A DNA stretch of 64,000 bases, taken from Methylotenera_A sp044228245. GTDB lineage: Bacteria > Pseudomonadota > Gammaproteobacteria > Burkholderiales > Methylophilaceae. Where the stretch lies: positions 1 through 64,000 of the forward strand of contig JBGAVG010000006.1 of NCBI GenBank assembly GCA_044228245.1. Direction: 5' to 3'. Position numbers and translations under genes: made by a program. The notes under the pieces were generated by a model. It was not told the origin of the DNA, made no database searches, and worked only from the letters and a program-made list of their open reading frames with translations. This document shows, in pieces, positions 18,463 to 26,605 of the stretch (position 1 is its first letter; each line of letters starts with the position of its first letter).

Positions 18463-19581
18463 TTATTTTAATCTATAAAGCGATGTGATTTCTTTGGAAC
18501 GTGCTAAATAGAGCGGATCTGACTGGTCGCTGGCTTTGGCATGTTTTGGCGCAATATCCAGCTTTTCAATTATGCTCAACCCCGCGTCAGCAATCCATTT
18601 ATTCAGTTCGTCGTGTGAGCGCAACCCCAAATGCTCAGCCAAGTCTGAAAGTATCAGCCACACTTCACCACCTTCATTCAGGTGCGCTTTAACGCCACTC
18701 AGAAAACCTTTCAACATTTGGCTATTCGGGTCGTAAATCGCATGCTCAATCGGCGCGTTGGCCTTGGCGGGCAGCCACGGCGGGTTGCAGACAATCAAGT
18801 CCGCTGTTTTGCCTGTTGGAAATAAATCCGCCTCAACAATCTCGATATACTGCGTTAGGCCTAATGCTTGAATATTTTCAGCAGCGCATTGCAAGGCGCG
18901 CGGATTATTGTCCGTTGCCACCACCTGTTTAACGCCGCGATTCACCAGAATCGCCGCGACCACACCCGTGCCCGTGCCGATGTCAAATGCAGTTTTGATA
19001 TTGGCCAGAGGCGCGTTGTTAATCAATTCCAGGTATTCGCCACGCACCGGGGAATACACGCCAAAGTGCGCATGGATATTGGCTTGCAGCGCATCGACAA
19101 ACACGCCTTTTTTGCGCCATTCATGTGCGCCGATCATACCCAACAGCTCGCGTAACGACAGCACCATTTTCGCAGGAACTTTGTCACCGATAGCTTCAAC
19201 CACTGCTTGTTTTACATCAGGTGCACGACGCAAATCACATTTGCCGTGCTGCAATTCGATCAAAATCTTATTGGTGATATTGGCGCGCTGAATCTGCCTG
19301 GCGCGATGCTGATGAAAAGCCTCGGTCATATTGCTAGCTGGTTTAATCGGCTTGCGGTCCACGCGCCGTGTAATCGCCTGCAGCAATTGCTTTGCATTTT
19401 GAAAATCACCGCGATACAGCAAGCCTGTGCCCTCGCAAGCCAGTTTATAAGCAGCATCGGCCTTCATCGTATCATCCACAACCACCACACTTTTAGGGGG
19501 TGGATTATCTGCTTCGGATTGCCAGGTGGCTTCTACGGTTTTATTTTTTTCTAACCACGATATTACATTTTGACTTTTCAA
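18463..19581 (-). CDS. Class I SAM-dependent methyltransferase (small-domain type)
   Basis: A protein of 372 residues. The C-terminal half is a Rossmann methyltransferase domain: motif I FDIGTGTGVVAAIL, motif II ATDNNPRAL and motif IV VCNPPWLPA. NPPW/Y motifs occur in enzymes that methylate an exocyclic nitrogen of nucleic-acid bases or the amide of glutamine. The N-terminal half is helical and unassigned. RlmG/RsmC-like rRNA enzymes and HemK/PrmB-like protein enzymes are both possible. It lies between the permease genes and nagZ on the same strand, but palindromic element C separates it from the permeases. Confidence 0.75.
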   Translation of the reverse strand: MKSQNVISWLEKNKTVEATWQSEADNPPPKSVVVVDDTMKADAAYKLACEGTGLLYRGDFQNAKQLLQAITRRVDRKPIKPASNMTEAFHQHRARQIQRANITNKILIELQHGKCDLRRAPDVKQAVVEAIGDKVPAKMVLSLRELLGMIGAHEWRKKGVFVDALQANIHAHFGVYSPVRGEYLELINNAPLANIKTAFDIGTGTGVVAAILVNRGVKQVVATDNNPRALQCAAENIQALGLTQYIEIVEADLFPTGKTADLIVCNPPWLPAKANAPIEHAIYDPNSQMLKGFLSGVKAHLNEGGEVWLILSDLAEHLGLRSHDELNKWIADAGLSIIEKLDIAPKHAKASDQSDPLYLARSKEITSLYRLK

Positions 19582-19598
19582 ATTATTCCTTATGTTTA

Positions 19599-19700
19599 AA
19601 TTCTTCTATCAATCGGCAATGGCAAGGCGGTGATCCGAAGACAGTACGCATTGTACGGCAAGGTGAGCCAACACCGTCAGTGCTGATTGATAGATGAATT
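19599..19700. repeat. Palindromic element, copy C (overlaps the 3' end of a permease gene)
   Basis: The outer arms AATTCTTCTATCAATCGGCA (19599-19618) and the complement of 19681-19700 match at 18 of 20 positions. The inner core reads AAGGCGGTG on the left and CCAACACCGTC on the right, with GTACGCATTGTAC in the centre. The length is 102 bp. Its last 24 bases encode the final seven residues and stop codon of the permease frame, so that protein's C-terminus comes from the element. Confidence 0.85.
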
Positions 19701-20504
19701 AACGTCTAATTTATCGCGCAACTGGTCACCAAGCAGGTTGATTGCCAGAATCAGGCTCATCAGGCTTAAGCCCACAATCAGCACGTAATGCGGCGCCACC
19801 AGCATATAACGCACCCCGTCGCGCAACATAGCGCCCCACGAGGCGTTGGGCGCCTGTATGCCCAACCCCAGAAACGACAGGCTCGCCTCGGCAATCATGA
19901 TACTCGCTAAACTGTAGGTTGCCTCTACAATTAATATCGAGCCCAGCAACGGCAGAATATGTTTGATGAGCAGGCGCGGCACGCCGGCCCCGAGCGATTC
20001 CGCCGCAACCACGTGCTGGCGGTTGCGTAAAGCTAGCGTCTGGCCGCGTGTAAGGCGTGCATAACTCACCCAGCCCGTGATGCACAGCGCAATCATCAAA
20101 TTCACCATTCCCGGGCCAAGCACAGCGGCGAATGCAATCGCCAGCAAAATACCGGGGAAAGCCAGAAATATATCGGTGATCTGCATCAACATCCGGTCGA
20201 TCTTTCCGCCATAAAAGCCCGCCAGCAGCCCGACCAGCACACCCAAGCCCATCGTCACCAGCGTCACGATCACCGCTACCACGAATGAAATCTCCACGCC
20301 GCGTAAAGTACGCGCCAGAATATCGCGACCTAAATCATCTGCGCCAAACCAGTGATGCGAACTCGGGGTTGCAAGAATGGCGCCCAAATCTATGGCATTG
20401 CCTTGCAAGCCTATTCCCGCGATATCCAGCATGCGCCCAACCAACACGGCAAGCAGCCAAAATAGCAGCAGACCCGACGGCAGATGTTTTAGCCAGCGGT
20501 TCAT
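19677..20504 (-). CDS. ABC transporter permease, DppC/OppC type
   Basis: Inner-membrane permease of a peptide/nickel-class ABC importer, 275 residues and about six helices. The N-terminal domain carries HWFGADDLGRDILAR, a hallmark of the OppC family, and the cytoplasmic loop that contacts the ATPase includes AESLGAGVPRLLIKHILP. The start overlaps the previous permease stop by four bases (ATGA). The last seven residues lie in palindromic element C. No ATPase genes are in the window, so the transporter must use ATPases coded elsewhere. Confidence 0.93.
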   Translation of the reverse strand: MNRWLKHLPSGLLLFWLLAVLVGRMLDIAGIGLQGNAIDLGAILATPSSHHWFGADDLGRDILARTLRGVEISFVVAVIVTLVTMGLGVLVGLLAGFYGGKIDRMLMQITDIFLAFPGILLAIAFAAVLGPGMVNLMIALCITGWVSYARLTRGQTLALRNRQHVVAAESLGAGVPRLLIKHILPLLGSILIVEATYSLASIMIAEASLSFLGLGIQAPNASWGAMLRDGVRYMLVAPHYVLIVGLSLMSLILAINLLGDQLRDKLDVNSSINQH

Positions 20505-21412
20505 GCGCCAAACCTCACGCGAGGGTCTAATTTTGAATACAGCAGGTCAGTTAAAAAATTAACAACCACATAGCTTAGCGCCACTACCAGCACACAGGCC
20601 TGCGTCACTGGATAATCACGTTTCTCGATGCTTTCGACCAACAACCGCCCGATGCCATCCCAGCTGAAAATCGTTTCGGTAATCACTGTGCCGGCCAGCA
20701 AACTGCCCATCTGCAAACCGACGACGGTGATAATCGGCAGCAATGCTGCGCGCAAGGCGTGACGAAAAATCACTATGTTTTCGCTTAAACCCTTTGCGCG
20801 TGCGGTGCGGATGAAATCTTCATTCAGCACCTCCAGCATCGAAGTGCGCGTCATGCGCGTGAGAATGGCACTTAAACCAAAGCCCAAGGTCAAGGCAGGC
20901 AAAATAATGGAAGCGTGAGACTCCATGCCGCTCACCGGCAACCAGCCCAGCCAAACCGCGAAAACTAGCATCAGCATCGGCCCCAGCCAGAATGCCGGCA
21001 TGGCTGAAAAGCGCACCGAAACAATCGTTACCAAAAGATCCTGCCAATGATTGGCTTTAAGTGCGGCATAAATGCCCAGCGGGACACCAATCGCCAAACC
21101 GATAATGAGTGATAAAACCGCAAGTTTAACTGTAGCCGGATAACGCGTTTTAATGAGTTCGATAATCGGCGTTTTGGTATGAATGGACTGTCCTAGATCG
21201 CCGTGGGCGAGTTTGCCCAGATAATGCCCGAATTGTTGAACCAGCGGTTGGTTCAAACCCAAATCAGCGCGTAATTGCTCACGGTCTGCTGTGCTTGCCG
21301 ATTCGCCCAGCATCACCTCGACCGGGTCGCCCGGCACCAGGTGAATCAGCAAAAAAGTGAGCAGCAGCACGCCGAAAATGACCGTGAAAAAACCAGCTGT
21401 ACGTCTAAACAT
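20501..21412 (-). CDS. ABC transporter permease, DppB/OppB type
   Basis: Partner permease of the peptide-class ABC importer, 303 residues. It has the typical N-terminal helix and HLVPGDPVEVMLGE segment, then DLGLNQPLVQQF and a C-terminal transmembrane domain with the ARAKGLSENIVIFRHALR coupling loop. It starts five bases after the YkuD gene stop. The set (binding protein, YkuD enzyme, OppB, OppC) is tightly packed and surely one transcript. Confidence 0.94.
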   Translation of the reverse strand: MFRRTAGFFTVIFGVLLLTFLLIHLVPGDPVEVMLGESASTADREQLRADLGLNQPLVQQFGHYLGKLAHGDLGQSIHTKTPIIELIKTRYPATVKLAVLSLIIGLAIGVPLGIYAALKANHWQDLLVTIVSVRFSAMPAFWLGPMLMLVFAVWLGWLPVSGMESHASIILPALTLGFGLSAILTRMTRTSMLEVLNEDFIRTARAKGLSENIVIFRHALRAALLPIITVVGLQMGSLLAGTVITETIFSWDGIGRLLVESIEKRDYPVTQACVLVVALSYVVVNFLTDLLYSKLDPRVRFGA

Positions 21413-21417
21413 TTCGT

Positions 21418-21900
21418 TTAATCATTGTGAATAACAACAGGGGTGCCTACCTCAACCAAATCAAATAGCTCAATCACGTCGCTGTTGCGCATACGCACAC
21501 AACCGTGCGAACCTATTTTCCCCAGCGCGGTGCTATCCGGCGTGCCGTGGATATATATATAGCGCTGCATGGTATCCACATTGCCAAGGCGATTTTTGCC
21601 AACCTCTTTGCCGGAAAGCCACAAAATCCGCGTCAAAATCCAGTCACGTTCTGGAAACGCCGCCATCAATGCTGGCGTGCAGATTTCGCCCGTTGCTCGG
21701 CGTCCCACAAACACGGTATTTGGTGCAAAACCCGCACCAATCTTGGCGCGAATGATATGCGCACCCAAGGGAGTGCAGCCGCTGTCTTTCTCGCAGCCCA
21801 CGCCGTTAGCCGCGGTAGAAACGCTATATCTGGCTTTCACGCCGCCAAAATCGTCAAACAGCGTGAGCGTTTGTTGTTGAATGGAAATTTCAATGTGCAT
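21418..21900 (-). CDS. YkuD-fold L,D-transpeptidase/carboxypeptidase without a signal peptide
   Basis: A protein of 160 residues and a single YkuD domain. The catalytic site is intact: His118 in YIHGT and Cys134 in SHGCVRMRN. It begins directly with beta-strand sequence (MHIEISIQQQ) and shows no signal peptide or membrane helix, so it is predicted to stay in the cytoplasm. Cytoplasmic YkuD proteins such as ElsL of Acinetobacter are known to act as L,D-carboxypeptidases that trim tetrapeptides during cell-wall recycling. The gene overlaps the peptide-binding protein by 11 bases and precedes two permeases, which fits that role better than cross-linking. The exact activity is inference. Confidence 0.85.
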   Translation of the reverse strand: MHIEISIQQQTLTLFDDFGGVKARYSVSTAANGVGCEKDSGCTPLGAHIIRAKIGAGFAPNTVFVGRRATGEICTPALMAAFPERDWILTRILWLSGKEVGKNRLGNVDTMQRYIYIHGTPDSTALGKIGSHGCVRMRNSDVIELFDLVEVGTPVVIHND

Positions 21901-23362
21901 GGTTGCTTATTGTAGCCGAGCTTTTTGTTGCGAACCTGGCAATTGTTGTTAAATTATCCCAATTGCCATCGGGTTTTGGCACATAGTTTTTAATCTCTTT
22001 GCGCATGGCAGCAAACTGGCCTTCGTACCACAGCGGAATATACGGCAACTGCGCGTGGATGCGTTGCGTAGCGGCAGGCCAATCTTCTTTGGTTAGCAAT
22101 TTATCGAGCTCAGCATCAGTATATCTTCCACGGTTAAAGCCATTGGGTGGAAAGTTATGCGAGCCAAACGCCTTGGCATAGATTTCTGGCGTTTTGATGC
22201 CTACCCAGGTCAATCCGAACAGCTGAAAATTGCCTTGCTTCACATCCTCAAAAAACGTGCCCCAGTCGAGACTGCGAATCTCCAGATCAATACCGGCAGG
22301 CCGCATCTGCGCTTGCAGGATGGTGGCAAAGCGCACGCGCTGCGCATCGGTAGACGTCTTATAGACCAATTTAAACGGCAGCTTAACACCGGCCTCTTGC
22401 AATAATTGCCTAGCATGTCCTGGGTTGTAATCATAAGGCGTTAAATTCGCGTTTCCGGCCCAATGCTCGGGCGGCAAAATCGCGCCCGCTACTCTTGTGT
22501 TACGAACCATCACTTTTTCGATGATTGCTTGCCGGTCAATCGCATAAGCAATGGCCTGTCTGACCTTAAGATTCCGCAACACCGGGTCTTGCATATTCAA
22601 GCCGAGATATGAAAAATTAGCGCCAATGCTGGTCTTGAGGCTAATTTCCGGTTTGGTTTGCAGATATTTCACCAGCTCGGGCGGCAAATCGCCCTGAATC
22701 AAATTCGCCTCGCCGCGCATTAGTTTGAGCACGCGCACGGTCGGGTCTTTGACTTCTTGCAAAGCAATTCTTTGCTTGTCACTGATTTTTTCCAGCGTGA
22801 GCTTGTTTTGCCAGCTCACAAATTTTAATGGGCCATTCCCCACGGGGTTGTGTGAAAAATCATGCCCTTTTTCAATCAGGCCTTTTGGCAGAATACCGAT
22901 AATGAGTTTGGCGGGAAAGTGCTTATCTGCTTGCTTTAGATGAAACTCCACCGTGTTTTCATCCGGCGCATTAATAGTTGAAATATTGGCAAACTCCGCT
23001 GCATGCGGTGAGTCTTTCAGCTGCATCAGCGAATCATAGGTTGCTTTAACATCCTGCGCGCTTAAAGGTGATTGGTGATGAAACAATGCTCGATTTTTAT
23101 TTAAAACAAACCGATATTCCCTGTCATGCACAGCATGCCAGGAAGCCAATGCTGGTGCAGGGTTCGAGGCGGCATCAAAATCCACCAAAGGCTGATAAAT
23201 CAGCCGGTTCACGCGCTCCGATGCCGCATCGGTGGCGTAGCGCGGGTCGAGGTTAAGTGGCGCTTGGGCAATGGCGAAATGAATCTCTGAAACTTCTGAT
23301 GACGGTTTACCGCACGCAGCAAGCAGTAACAAGCACATCATCAGCAAGGATTTTTTCAGCAT
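21890..23362 (-). CDS. Peptide ABC transporter substrate-binding lipoprotein (SBP_bac_5 family)
   Basis: A protein of 490 residues. A lipoprotein signal (MLKKSLLMMCLLLLAACGKP) with lipobox LAAC places it on the periplasmic face of a membrane. The body is a family 5 binding protein, with LDPRYATD near the N-terminus, VRQAIAYAIDR in the hinge region and YDYNPGHARQLLQEAG. It is the first gene of an operon continuing into the YkuD enzyme and OppB/OppC permeases. The substrate is probably a peptide. Murein peptide is inferred from the neighbours, not from the binding site. Confidence 0.92.
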   Translation of the reverse strand: MLKKSLLMMCLLLLAACGKPSSEVSEIHFAIAQAPLNLDPRYATDAASERVNRLIYQPLVDFDAASNPAPALASWHAVHDREYRFVLNKNRALFHHQSPLSAQDVKATYDSLMQLKDSPHAAEFANISTINAPDENTVEFHLKQADKHFPAKLIIGILPKGLIEKGHDFSHNPVGNGPLKFVSWQNKLTLEKISDKQRIALQEVKDPTVRVLKLMRGEANLIQGDLPPELVKYLQTKPEISLKTSIGANFSYLGLNMQDPVLRNLKVRQAIAYAIDRQAIIEKVMVRNTRVAGAILPPEHWAGNANLTPYDYNPGHARQLLQEAGVKLPFKLVYKTSTDAQRVRFATILQAQMRPAGIDLEIRSLDWGTFFEDVKQGNFQLFGLTWVGIKTPEIYAKAFGSHNFPPNGFNRGRYTDAELDKLLTKEDWPAATQRIHAQLPYIPLWYEGQFAAMRKEIKNYVPKPDGNWDNLTTIARFATKSSATISNHAH

Positions 23363-23395
23363 GGGCGTAATTTTACACAGGATTGCGGCCTGGAT

Positions 23396-23430
23396 TTGAT
23401 AAGTTTATTATGGTCACTATATTTAGTGAC
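23396..23430 (+). promoter_or_regulatory. doxX promoter with an 18-bp palindromic operator over the -10
   Basis: A -35 TTGATA (23396-23401) and -10 TATATT (23418-23423) are spaced 16 bp apart. The -10 is the centre of a perfect inverted repeat GTCACTA-TATT-TAGTGAC (23413-23430). A protein bound there would block RNA polymerase, so repression is the likely mode. The half-site resembles those of HxlR- or MarR-type redox and quinone sensors, but the regulator is not identified. Confidence 0.7.
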
Positions 23431-23455
23431 ATACATTTAACTAAGGGAGAGTGCG

Positions 23456-23860
23456 ATGACTGGCGTGATTCAACTACTGGGGCGTGTAATGCTGGCACTA
23501 ATTTTTATTCTGGCTGGCATCGGCAAGATTCAAGACCCTGCCGGAACGGCCGGTTACATGCAGTCGATGGGTGTGCCGGGCATTCTGCTTTGGCCAACCG
23601 TTGCTCTGGAAGTGCTAGGCGGATTGGCACTCGCGGTAGGCTACAAGACAAGGTTAGCCGCATTCGCGCTGGCGGGTTTTTCAGTACTCGCGGCCGCTTT
23701 GTTCCACGCCAATTTTGCTGACAAAATGCAGATGATCATGTTCCTGAAAGACATCGCCATGGCCGGCGGTCTGCTGCTACTCGCAGTGGGCGGCAAAACG
23801 GCCTACTGTGTGGACAACAGGAGAAAACAAACTAATTTTTTCGGAACCAGACAAGGGTAA
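23456..23860 (+). CDS. DoxX family membrane protein
   Basis: A protein of 134 residues with four predicted helices. The opening LLGRVMLALIFILAGIGKI and the following GYMQSMGVPG are typical of the DoxX/YphA group. These small inner-membrane proteins are often induced by oxidative or electrophile stress, and their reaction is not settled. AAGGGAGAG lies seven bases before the ATG. It stands alone, divergent from the peptide-transport operon and convergent with rlmD, under the operator at 23413-23430. Confidence 0.88.
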   Translation: MTGVIQLLGRVMLALIFILAGIGKIQDPAGTAGYMQSMGVPGILLWPTVALEVLGGLALAVGYKTRLAAFALAGFSVLAAALFHANFADKMQMIMFLKDIAMAGGLLLLAVGGKTAYCVDNRRKQTNFFGTRQG

Positions 23861-23869
23861 CAGGCAAGG

Positions 23870-25219
23870 CTAGTTTTTCCGGAACAGCGCAATAGACTCG
23901 ACATGCGCGGTGTGCGGGAACATATTAATCACGCCTGCCGCGCTTAGGGTATACCCTTTTTCATTCACCAGCACGCCCGCGTCGCGCGCAAGCGTGGCCG
24001 GGTTACATGATACATAGACAATGCATTTGGGCGCGGTTTCCGGTGCAATCGCTTTCACCAGCTCAAATGCCCCATCGCGTGGCGGGTCGACTAACCATCT
24101 ATCAAATTTTCCAAGTTCTGCTAAACCTTCTGGCGTCATTTTGAACAAATCGGCTACGCCAAATTTTACGTTATTGACTTTGTTCAAAGTCGCGCTTTCG
24201 TTGGCTCTATCCACTAAATTCGCCAAACCTTCCAAGCCCAATACCTGTGCGCCACTACGGGCAATGGGCAAAGTAAAATTGCCAATGCCGCAAAAGAAAT
24301 CAGCTATGTTTTCACCCGCTTGCGGGGCTAATAATTGCATTGCGCGGCGCACCATTACCTGGTTGATTTGCGGGTTCACCTGCGTGAACTCATTCGGCTT
24401 GAAAGGATACGTTAAGCCAAACTCTGGCAGGCTGTATTGCAGCGAGCTGCCATGCAATGGATAGAACGGTTTAATCGTATCCGGACCTTTGGTTTGCGTC
24501 CAGATTTGTACGCTGTGGCGATCCGCAAAAGCTTTCAGCAAGATTTCGTCGTTAGCATTCAGCGCATCCATGATGCGGAAAATCAGCACAATTACTTGGC
24601 TCTCACCTACGGCCAGCTCGATTTGCGGAATCTTGTCTCGCAAGCTCAATTGCAAAATCAACGTTTGCAGCGGCGCAATCAAAGCCGAAACTGCAGGCAC
24701 CAATACCTCGCAACTATTCATATCCGCCACAAAGCGCGTGGCTTTCTCGTTAAACCCCACCAGCACGCGCTGCTTTTTCTCGACATATTTCACGCTCAAA
24801 CGCGCCTTGTGGCGATAACCCCAGGTTGGGCCATACAGCGGCGGCAGCATATTTTCCGCTTTTACTTTGCCGATATGTTTCAAATCATTTTCAAGCAAAC
24901 GCTGCTTGGCAGCAACTTGCGCGGCAAAATCCAGATGCTGCAGTTTGCAGCCGCCACATACGCCATAGTGTGGACATTTTGGCGTGACGCGCTGATTCGA
25001 TTGCTTAAGCACTTCCACCACGTTGGCGATTTCATAGCTGCCTTTGATGTGATGCGATTGAAAAGTGACTTTTTCATTAGGCAGCGCACCATCAATAAAA
25101 ATAGTTTTACCGTCCACATGCGCCACCCCGCGCCCTTCTTGGTCTAGCGACTCGACAGTTGCATGCTTGATTTCTGGAATGATTGGCGCTTGATTGCGGC
25201 TTCTGGAGCGTCGTGCCAT
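23870..25219 (-). CDS. rlmD: 23S rRNA (uracil-1939-C5)-methyltransferase
   Basis: A protein of 449 residues. An N-terminal TRAM domain (VESLDQEGRGVAHVDGKTIF) is followed by an iron-sulfur motif, CPHYGVCGGCKLQH, and then a SAM-binding and catalytic domain with ADFFCGIGNFTLP and the catalytic YVSCNPATLARD. This set matches the RlmD/RumA family that methylates a 23S rRNA uracil. RlmC is a close relative, but the TRAM domain favours RlmD. Confidence 0.94.
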   Translation of the reverse strand: MARRSRSRNQAPIIPEIKHATVESLDQEGRGVAHVDGKTIFIDGALPNEKVTFQSHHIKGSYEIANVVEVLKQSNQRVTPKCPHYGVCGGCKLQHLDFAAQVAAKQRLLENDLKHIGKVKAENMLPPLYGPTWGYRHKARLSVKYVEKKQRVLVGFNEKATRFVADMNSCEVLVPAVSALIAPLQTLILQLSLRDKIPQIELAVGESQVIVLIFRIMDALNANDEILLKAFADRHSVQIWTQTKGPDTIKPFYPLHGSSLQYSLPEFGLTYPFKPNEFTQVNPQINQVMVRRAMQLLAPQAGENIADFFCGIGNFTLPIARSGAQVLGLEGLANLVDRANESATLNKVNNVKFGVADLFKMTPEGLAELGKFDRWLVDPPRDGAFELVKAIAPETAPKCIVYVSCNPATLARDAGVLVNEKGYTLSAAGVINMFPHTAHVESIALFRKN

Positions 25220-25266
25220 GAAAATACCCGTAATTCAAAAAAGGTGAGATTTTAACGCATTATGCC

Positions 25267-25320
25267 GGAGCGAATTATCCACGACTGATACAAATATCTT
25301 CGCGAATAAATTCGCTCCTA
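25267..25320. repeat. REP-like hairpin with a GTAG foot supplying an exonuclease stop codon
   Basis: On the minus strand GTAGGAGCGAATT begins at 25321, runs into TTCGCG, and is mirrored downstream by AATTCGCTCC. The perfect 10-bp arms are 25267-25276 and 25309-25318. The TAG at 25318-25320 is both the exonuclease stop and part of the GTAG foot. GTAG-footed hairpins are typical of REP elements moved by TnpA-REP (RAYT) transposases. A related hairpin is at 49730. Confidence 0.65.
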
Positions 25321-26094
25321 CATTTTCCAGGCCGCTAAAAACTCGCTCCAATGCGTGCCTGAATAACCGCTTAATGTATCGCGCACCAGCTTAATCTCGG
25401 CCTCGTAAGCCGCTGGCGTGAGATGCCCGCGCATGAGCTGAAAGCGCAGAAACACCAGATGCGTATTCGCCACATCGGTCTCGCAGTAATTGCGGATCGC
25501 CTCGATCTCACCATTTTTATAGGCATCCCACACCTTGCTGCCATCCATGCCCAGCTTGCCCGGAAAGCCGCACAGCTGGGCGATTTCATCCAGCGGCGCA
25601 TTGGCGCGCGGCTGAAACATCGCGAGCAAATCCATTAAGTCGAGATGGCGCGTGTGGTAACGGCTGATGTAATTGTTCCATTTGAATTCTTTGTCATCCT
25701 CGCCCATATCCCAGTAGCGCGGGGCGACTACCTTGTTTATCATGGCACGGTAATGCAGCACGGGCAGGTCAAACCCGCCGCCATTCCACGAGATGATTTG
25801 CGGCGTGTATTTCTCGATGCCGTCAAAAAAGCGCTGAATAATCTCTGCTTCAGACGAATTTACGTCGCCTAAGCTCCACACCTTGAAGTTGTTTCCCTCT
25901 CGCAAGGCGCACGAAATCGCGCAGATACGGTGTTGCTGCAGCGGCAAAAAATCACTGCCGTTATGCTGGCGGCGCTGATGAAATGCAATATTAGCTACAT
26001 CTACATCCGTAGCCTCAGAAGGCACGTCCAGCAAGGCACGCAGGCCAGTGGTGTCTGGGATGGTTTCGATGTCGAATACAAGAATTGGAGTCAT
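25318..26094 (-). CDS. Predicted 3'-5' exonuclease (PolB-like DEDDy domain)
   Basis: A protein of 258 residues. DEDDy exonuclease motifs are visible: VFDIETIPD (Exo I), ISWNGGGFDLPVL (Exo II) and NYCETDVANTHL (Exo III region). The layout matches the stand-alone protein family related to the proofreading domain of DNA polymerase B. I chose the ATG at 26094 (MTPILVFDIET), since the first motif begins seven residues later. An ATG at 26112 is possible. It runs toward rlmD and ends inside the REP-like hairpin. Confidence 0.87.
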   Translation of the reverse strand: MTPILVFDIETIPDTTGLRALLDVPSEATDVDVANIAFHQRRQHNGSDFLPLQQHRICAISCALREGNNFKVWSLGDVNSSEAEIIQRFFDGIEKYTPQIISWNGGGFDLPVLHYRAMINKVVAPRYWDMGEDDKEFKWNNYISRYHTRHLDLMDLLAMFQPRANAPLDEIAQLCGFPGKLGMDGSKVWDAYKNGEIEAIRNYCETDVANTHLVFLRFQLMRGHLTPAAYEAEIKLVRDTLSGYSGTHWSEFLAAWKM

Positions 26095-26110
26095 ACTGAA
26101 AGCATACACC

Positions 26111-26138
26111 AAAAAAATTAAGGCTGCCTAAGCAGCCT
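26111..26138 (-). terminator. Intrinsic terminator of the ydbH-ynbE-ydbL transcript
   Basis: On the minus strand AAGGCTGC-TTAG-GCAGCCTT forms a perfect 8-bp hairpin followed by AATTTTTTT. It lies 27 bases after the ydbL stop and just before the exonuclease start, and so separates the two transcripts. Confidence 0.88.
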
Positions 26139-26164
26139 TGAAGCTATTGCTATTTTTACTATTT

Positions 26165-26593
26165 TTATTTTTTCACCCAGCCACTCGCGCCTTGGTACCA
26201 CCAGCCGCTTTGCGCTTTATCCACCCATCGCCCGGCAAAGGTCTGGCGCACTTCGCCTTCCCACTCCGGATGGCCGTTGGCAGTGGCGATTTCTTTGTAG
26301 AGTTTATTGCGGTCTGTGTTTTCAGCTGTCACTAAGCTATTAATGCCGCCACGGTCCTTCAGCGGTACCGCCGTTGCATCACGCACCGCAATGAGGCCAT
26401 CTTTGGTGAGCCCCACCGCACCACTGTTGTAGTGCGGCAATATCTGCGGATGACGCGCCTGCATGCTGTTTTTAATGGCCGTGATGGCGGGGGTGTTGAT
26501 CTCTAGATCTGCCGCTGCAGCTTGTACAAAACTTGGCCAGGTGGCCATGAACAGGCTGGCTATCATCGCAAAACCTAATAGTAATTTTTTCAT
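26165..26593 (-). CDS. ydbL: YdbL family periplasmic protein (DUF1318)
   Basis: A protein of 142 residues. A signal peptide ends near FVQAAAA, followed by a DUF1318 domain with KNSMQARHPQILPHYNSGAVG and GLIAVRDA. The C-terminus is Trp-rich (GRWVDKAQSGWWYQGASGW), an extra SH3-like tail absent from the short enterobacterial protein. It is the last gene of ydbH-ynbE-ydbL. In E. coli the three cooperate in outer-membrane lipid homeostasis, where YdbL is thought to assist the YdbH-YnbE interaction. Confidence 0.85.
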   Translation of the reverse strand: MKKLLLGFAMIASLFMATWPSFVQAAAADLEINTPAITAIKNSMQARHPQILPHYNSGAVGLTKDGLIAVRDATAVPLKDRGGINSLVTAENTDRNKLYKEIATANGHPEWEGEVRQTFAGRWVDKAQSGWWYQGASGWVKK

Positions 26594-26605
26594 GTTTTTT
26601 CCTTT

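Noticed and set aside
19599..19700. Element C as a second, unrelated repeat type
   Set aside because: Its outer arms differ from the others, but the inner AAGGCG ... CAACACC core, total length and paired layout fit the same family.
24437..25147. 236-codon plus-strand frame opposite rlmD
   Set aside because: rlmD on the other strand has all expected motifs. The frame is His/Gln/Arg-rich with no domain.
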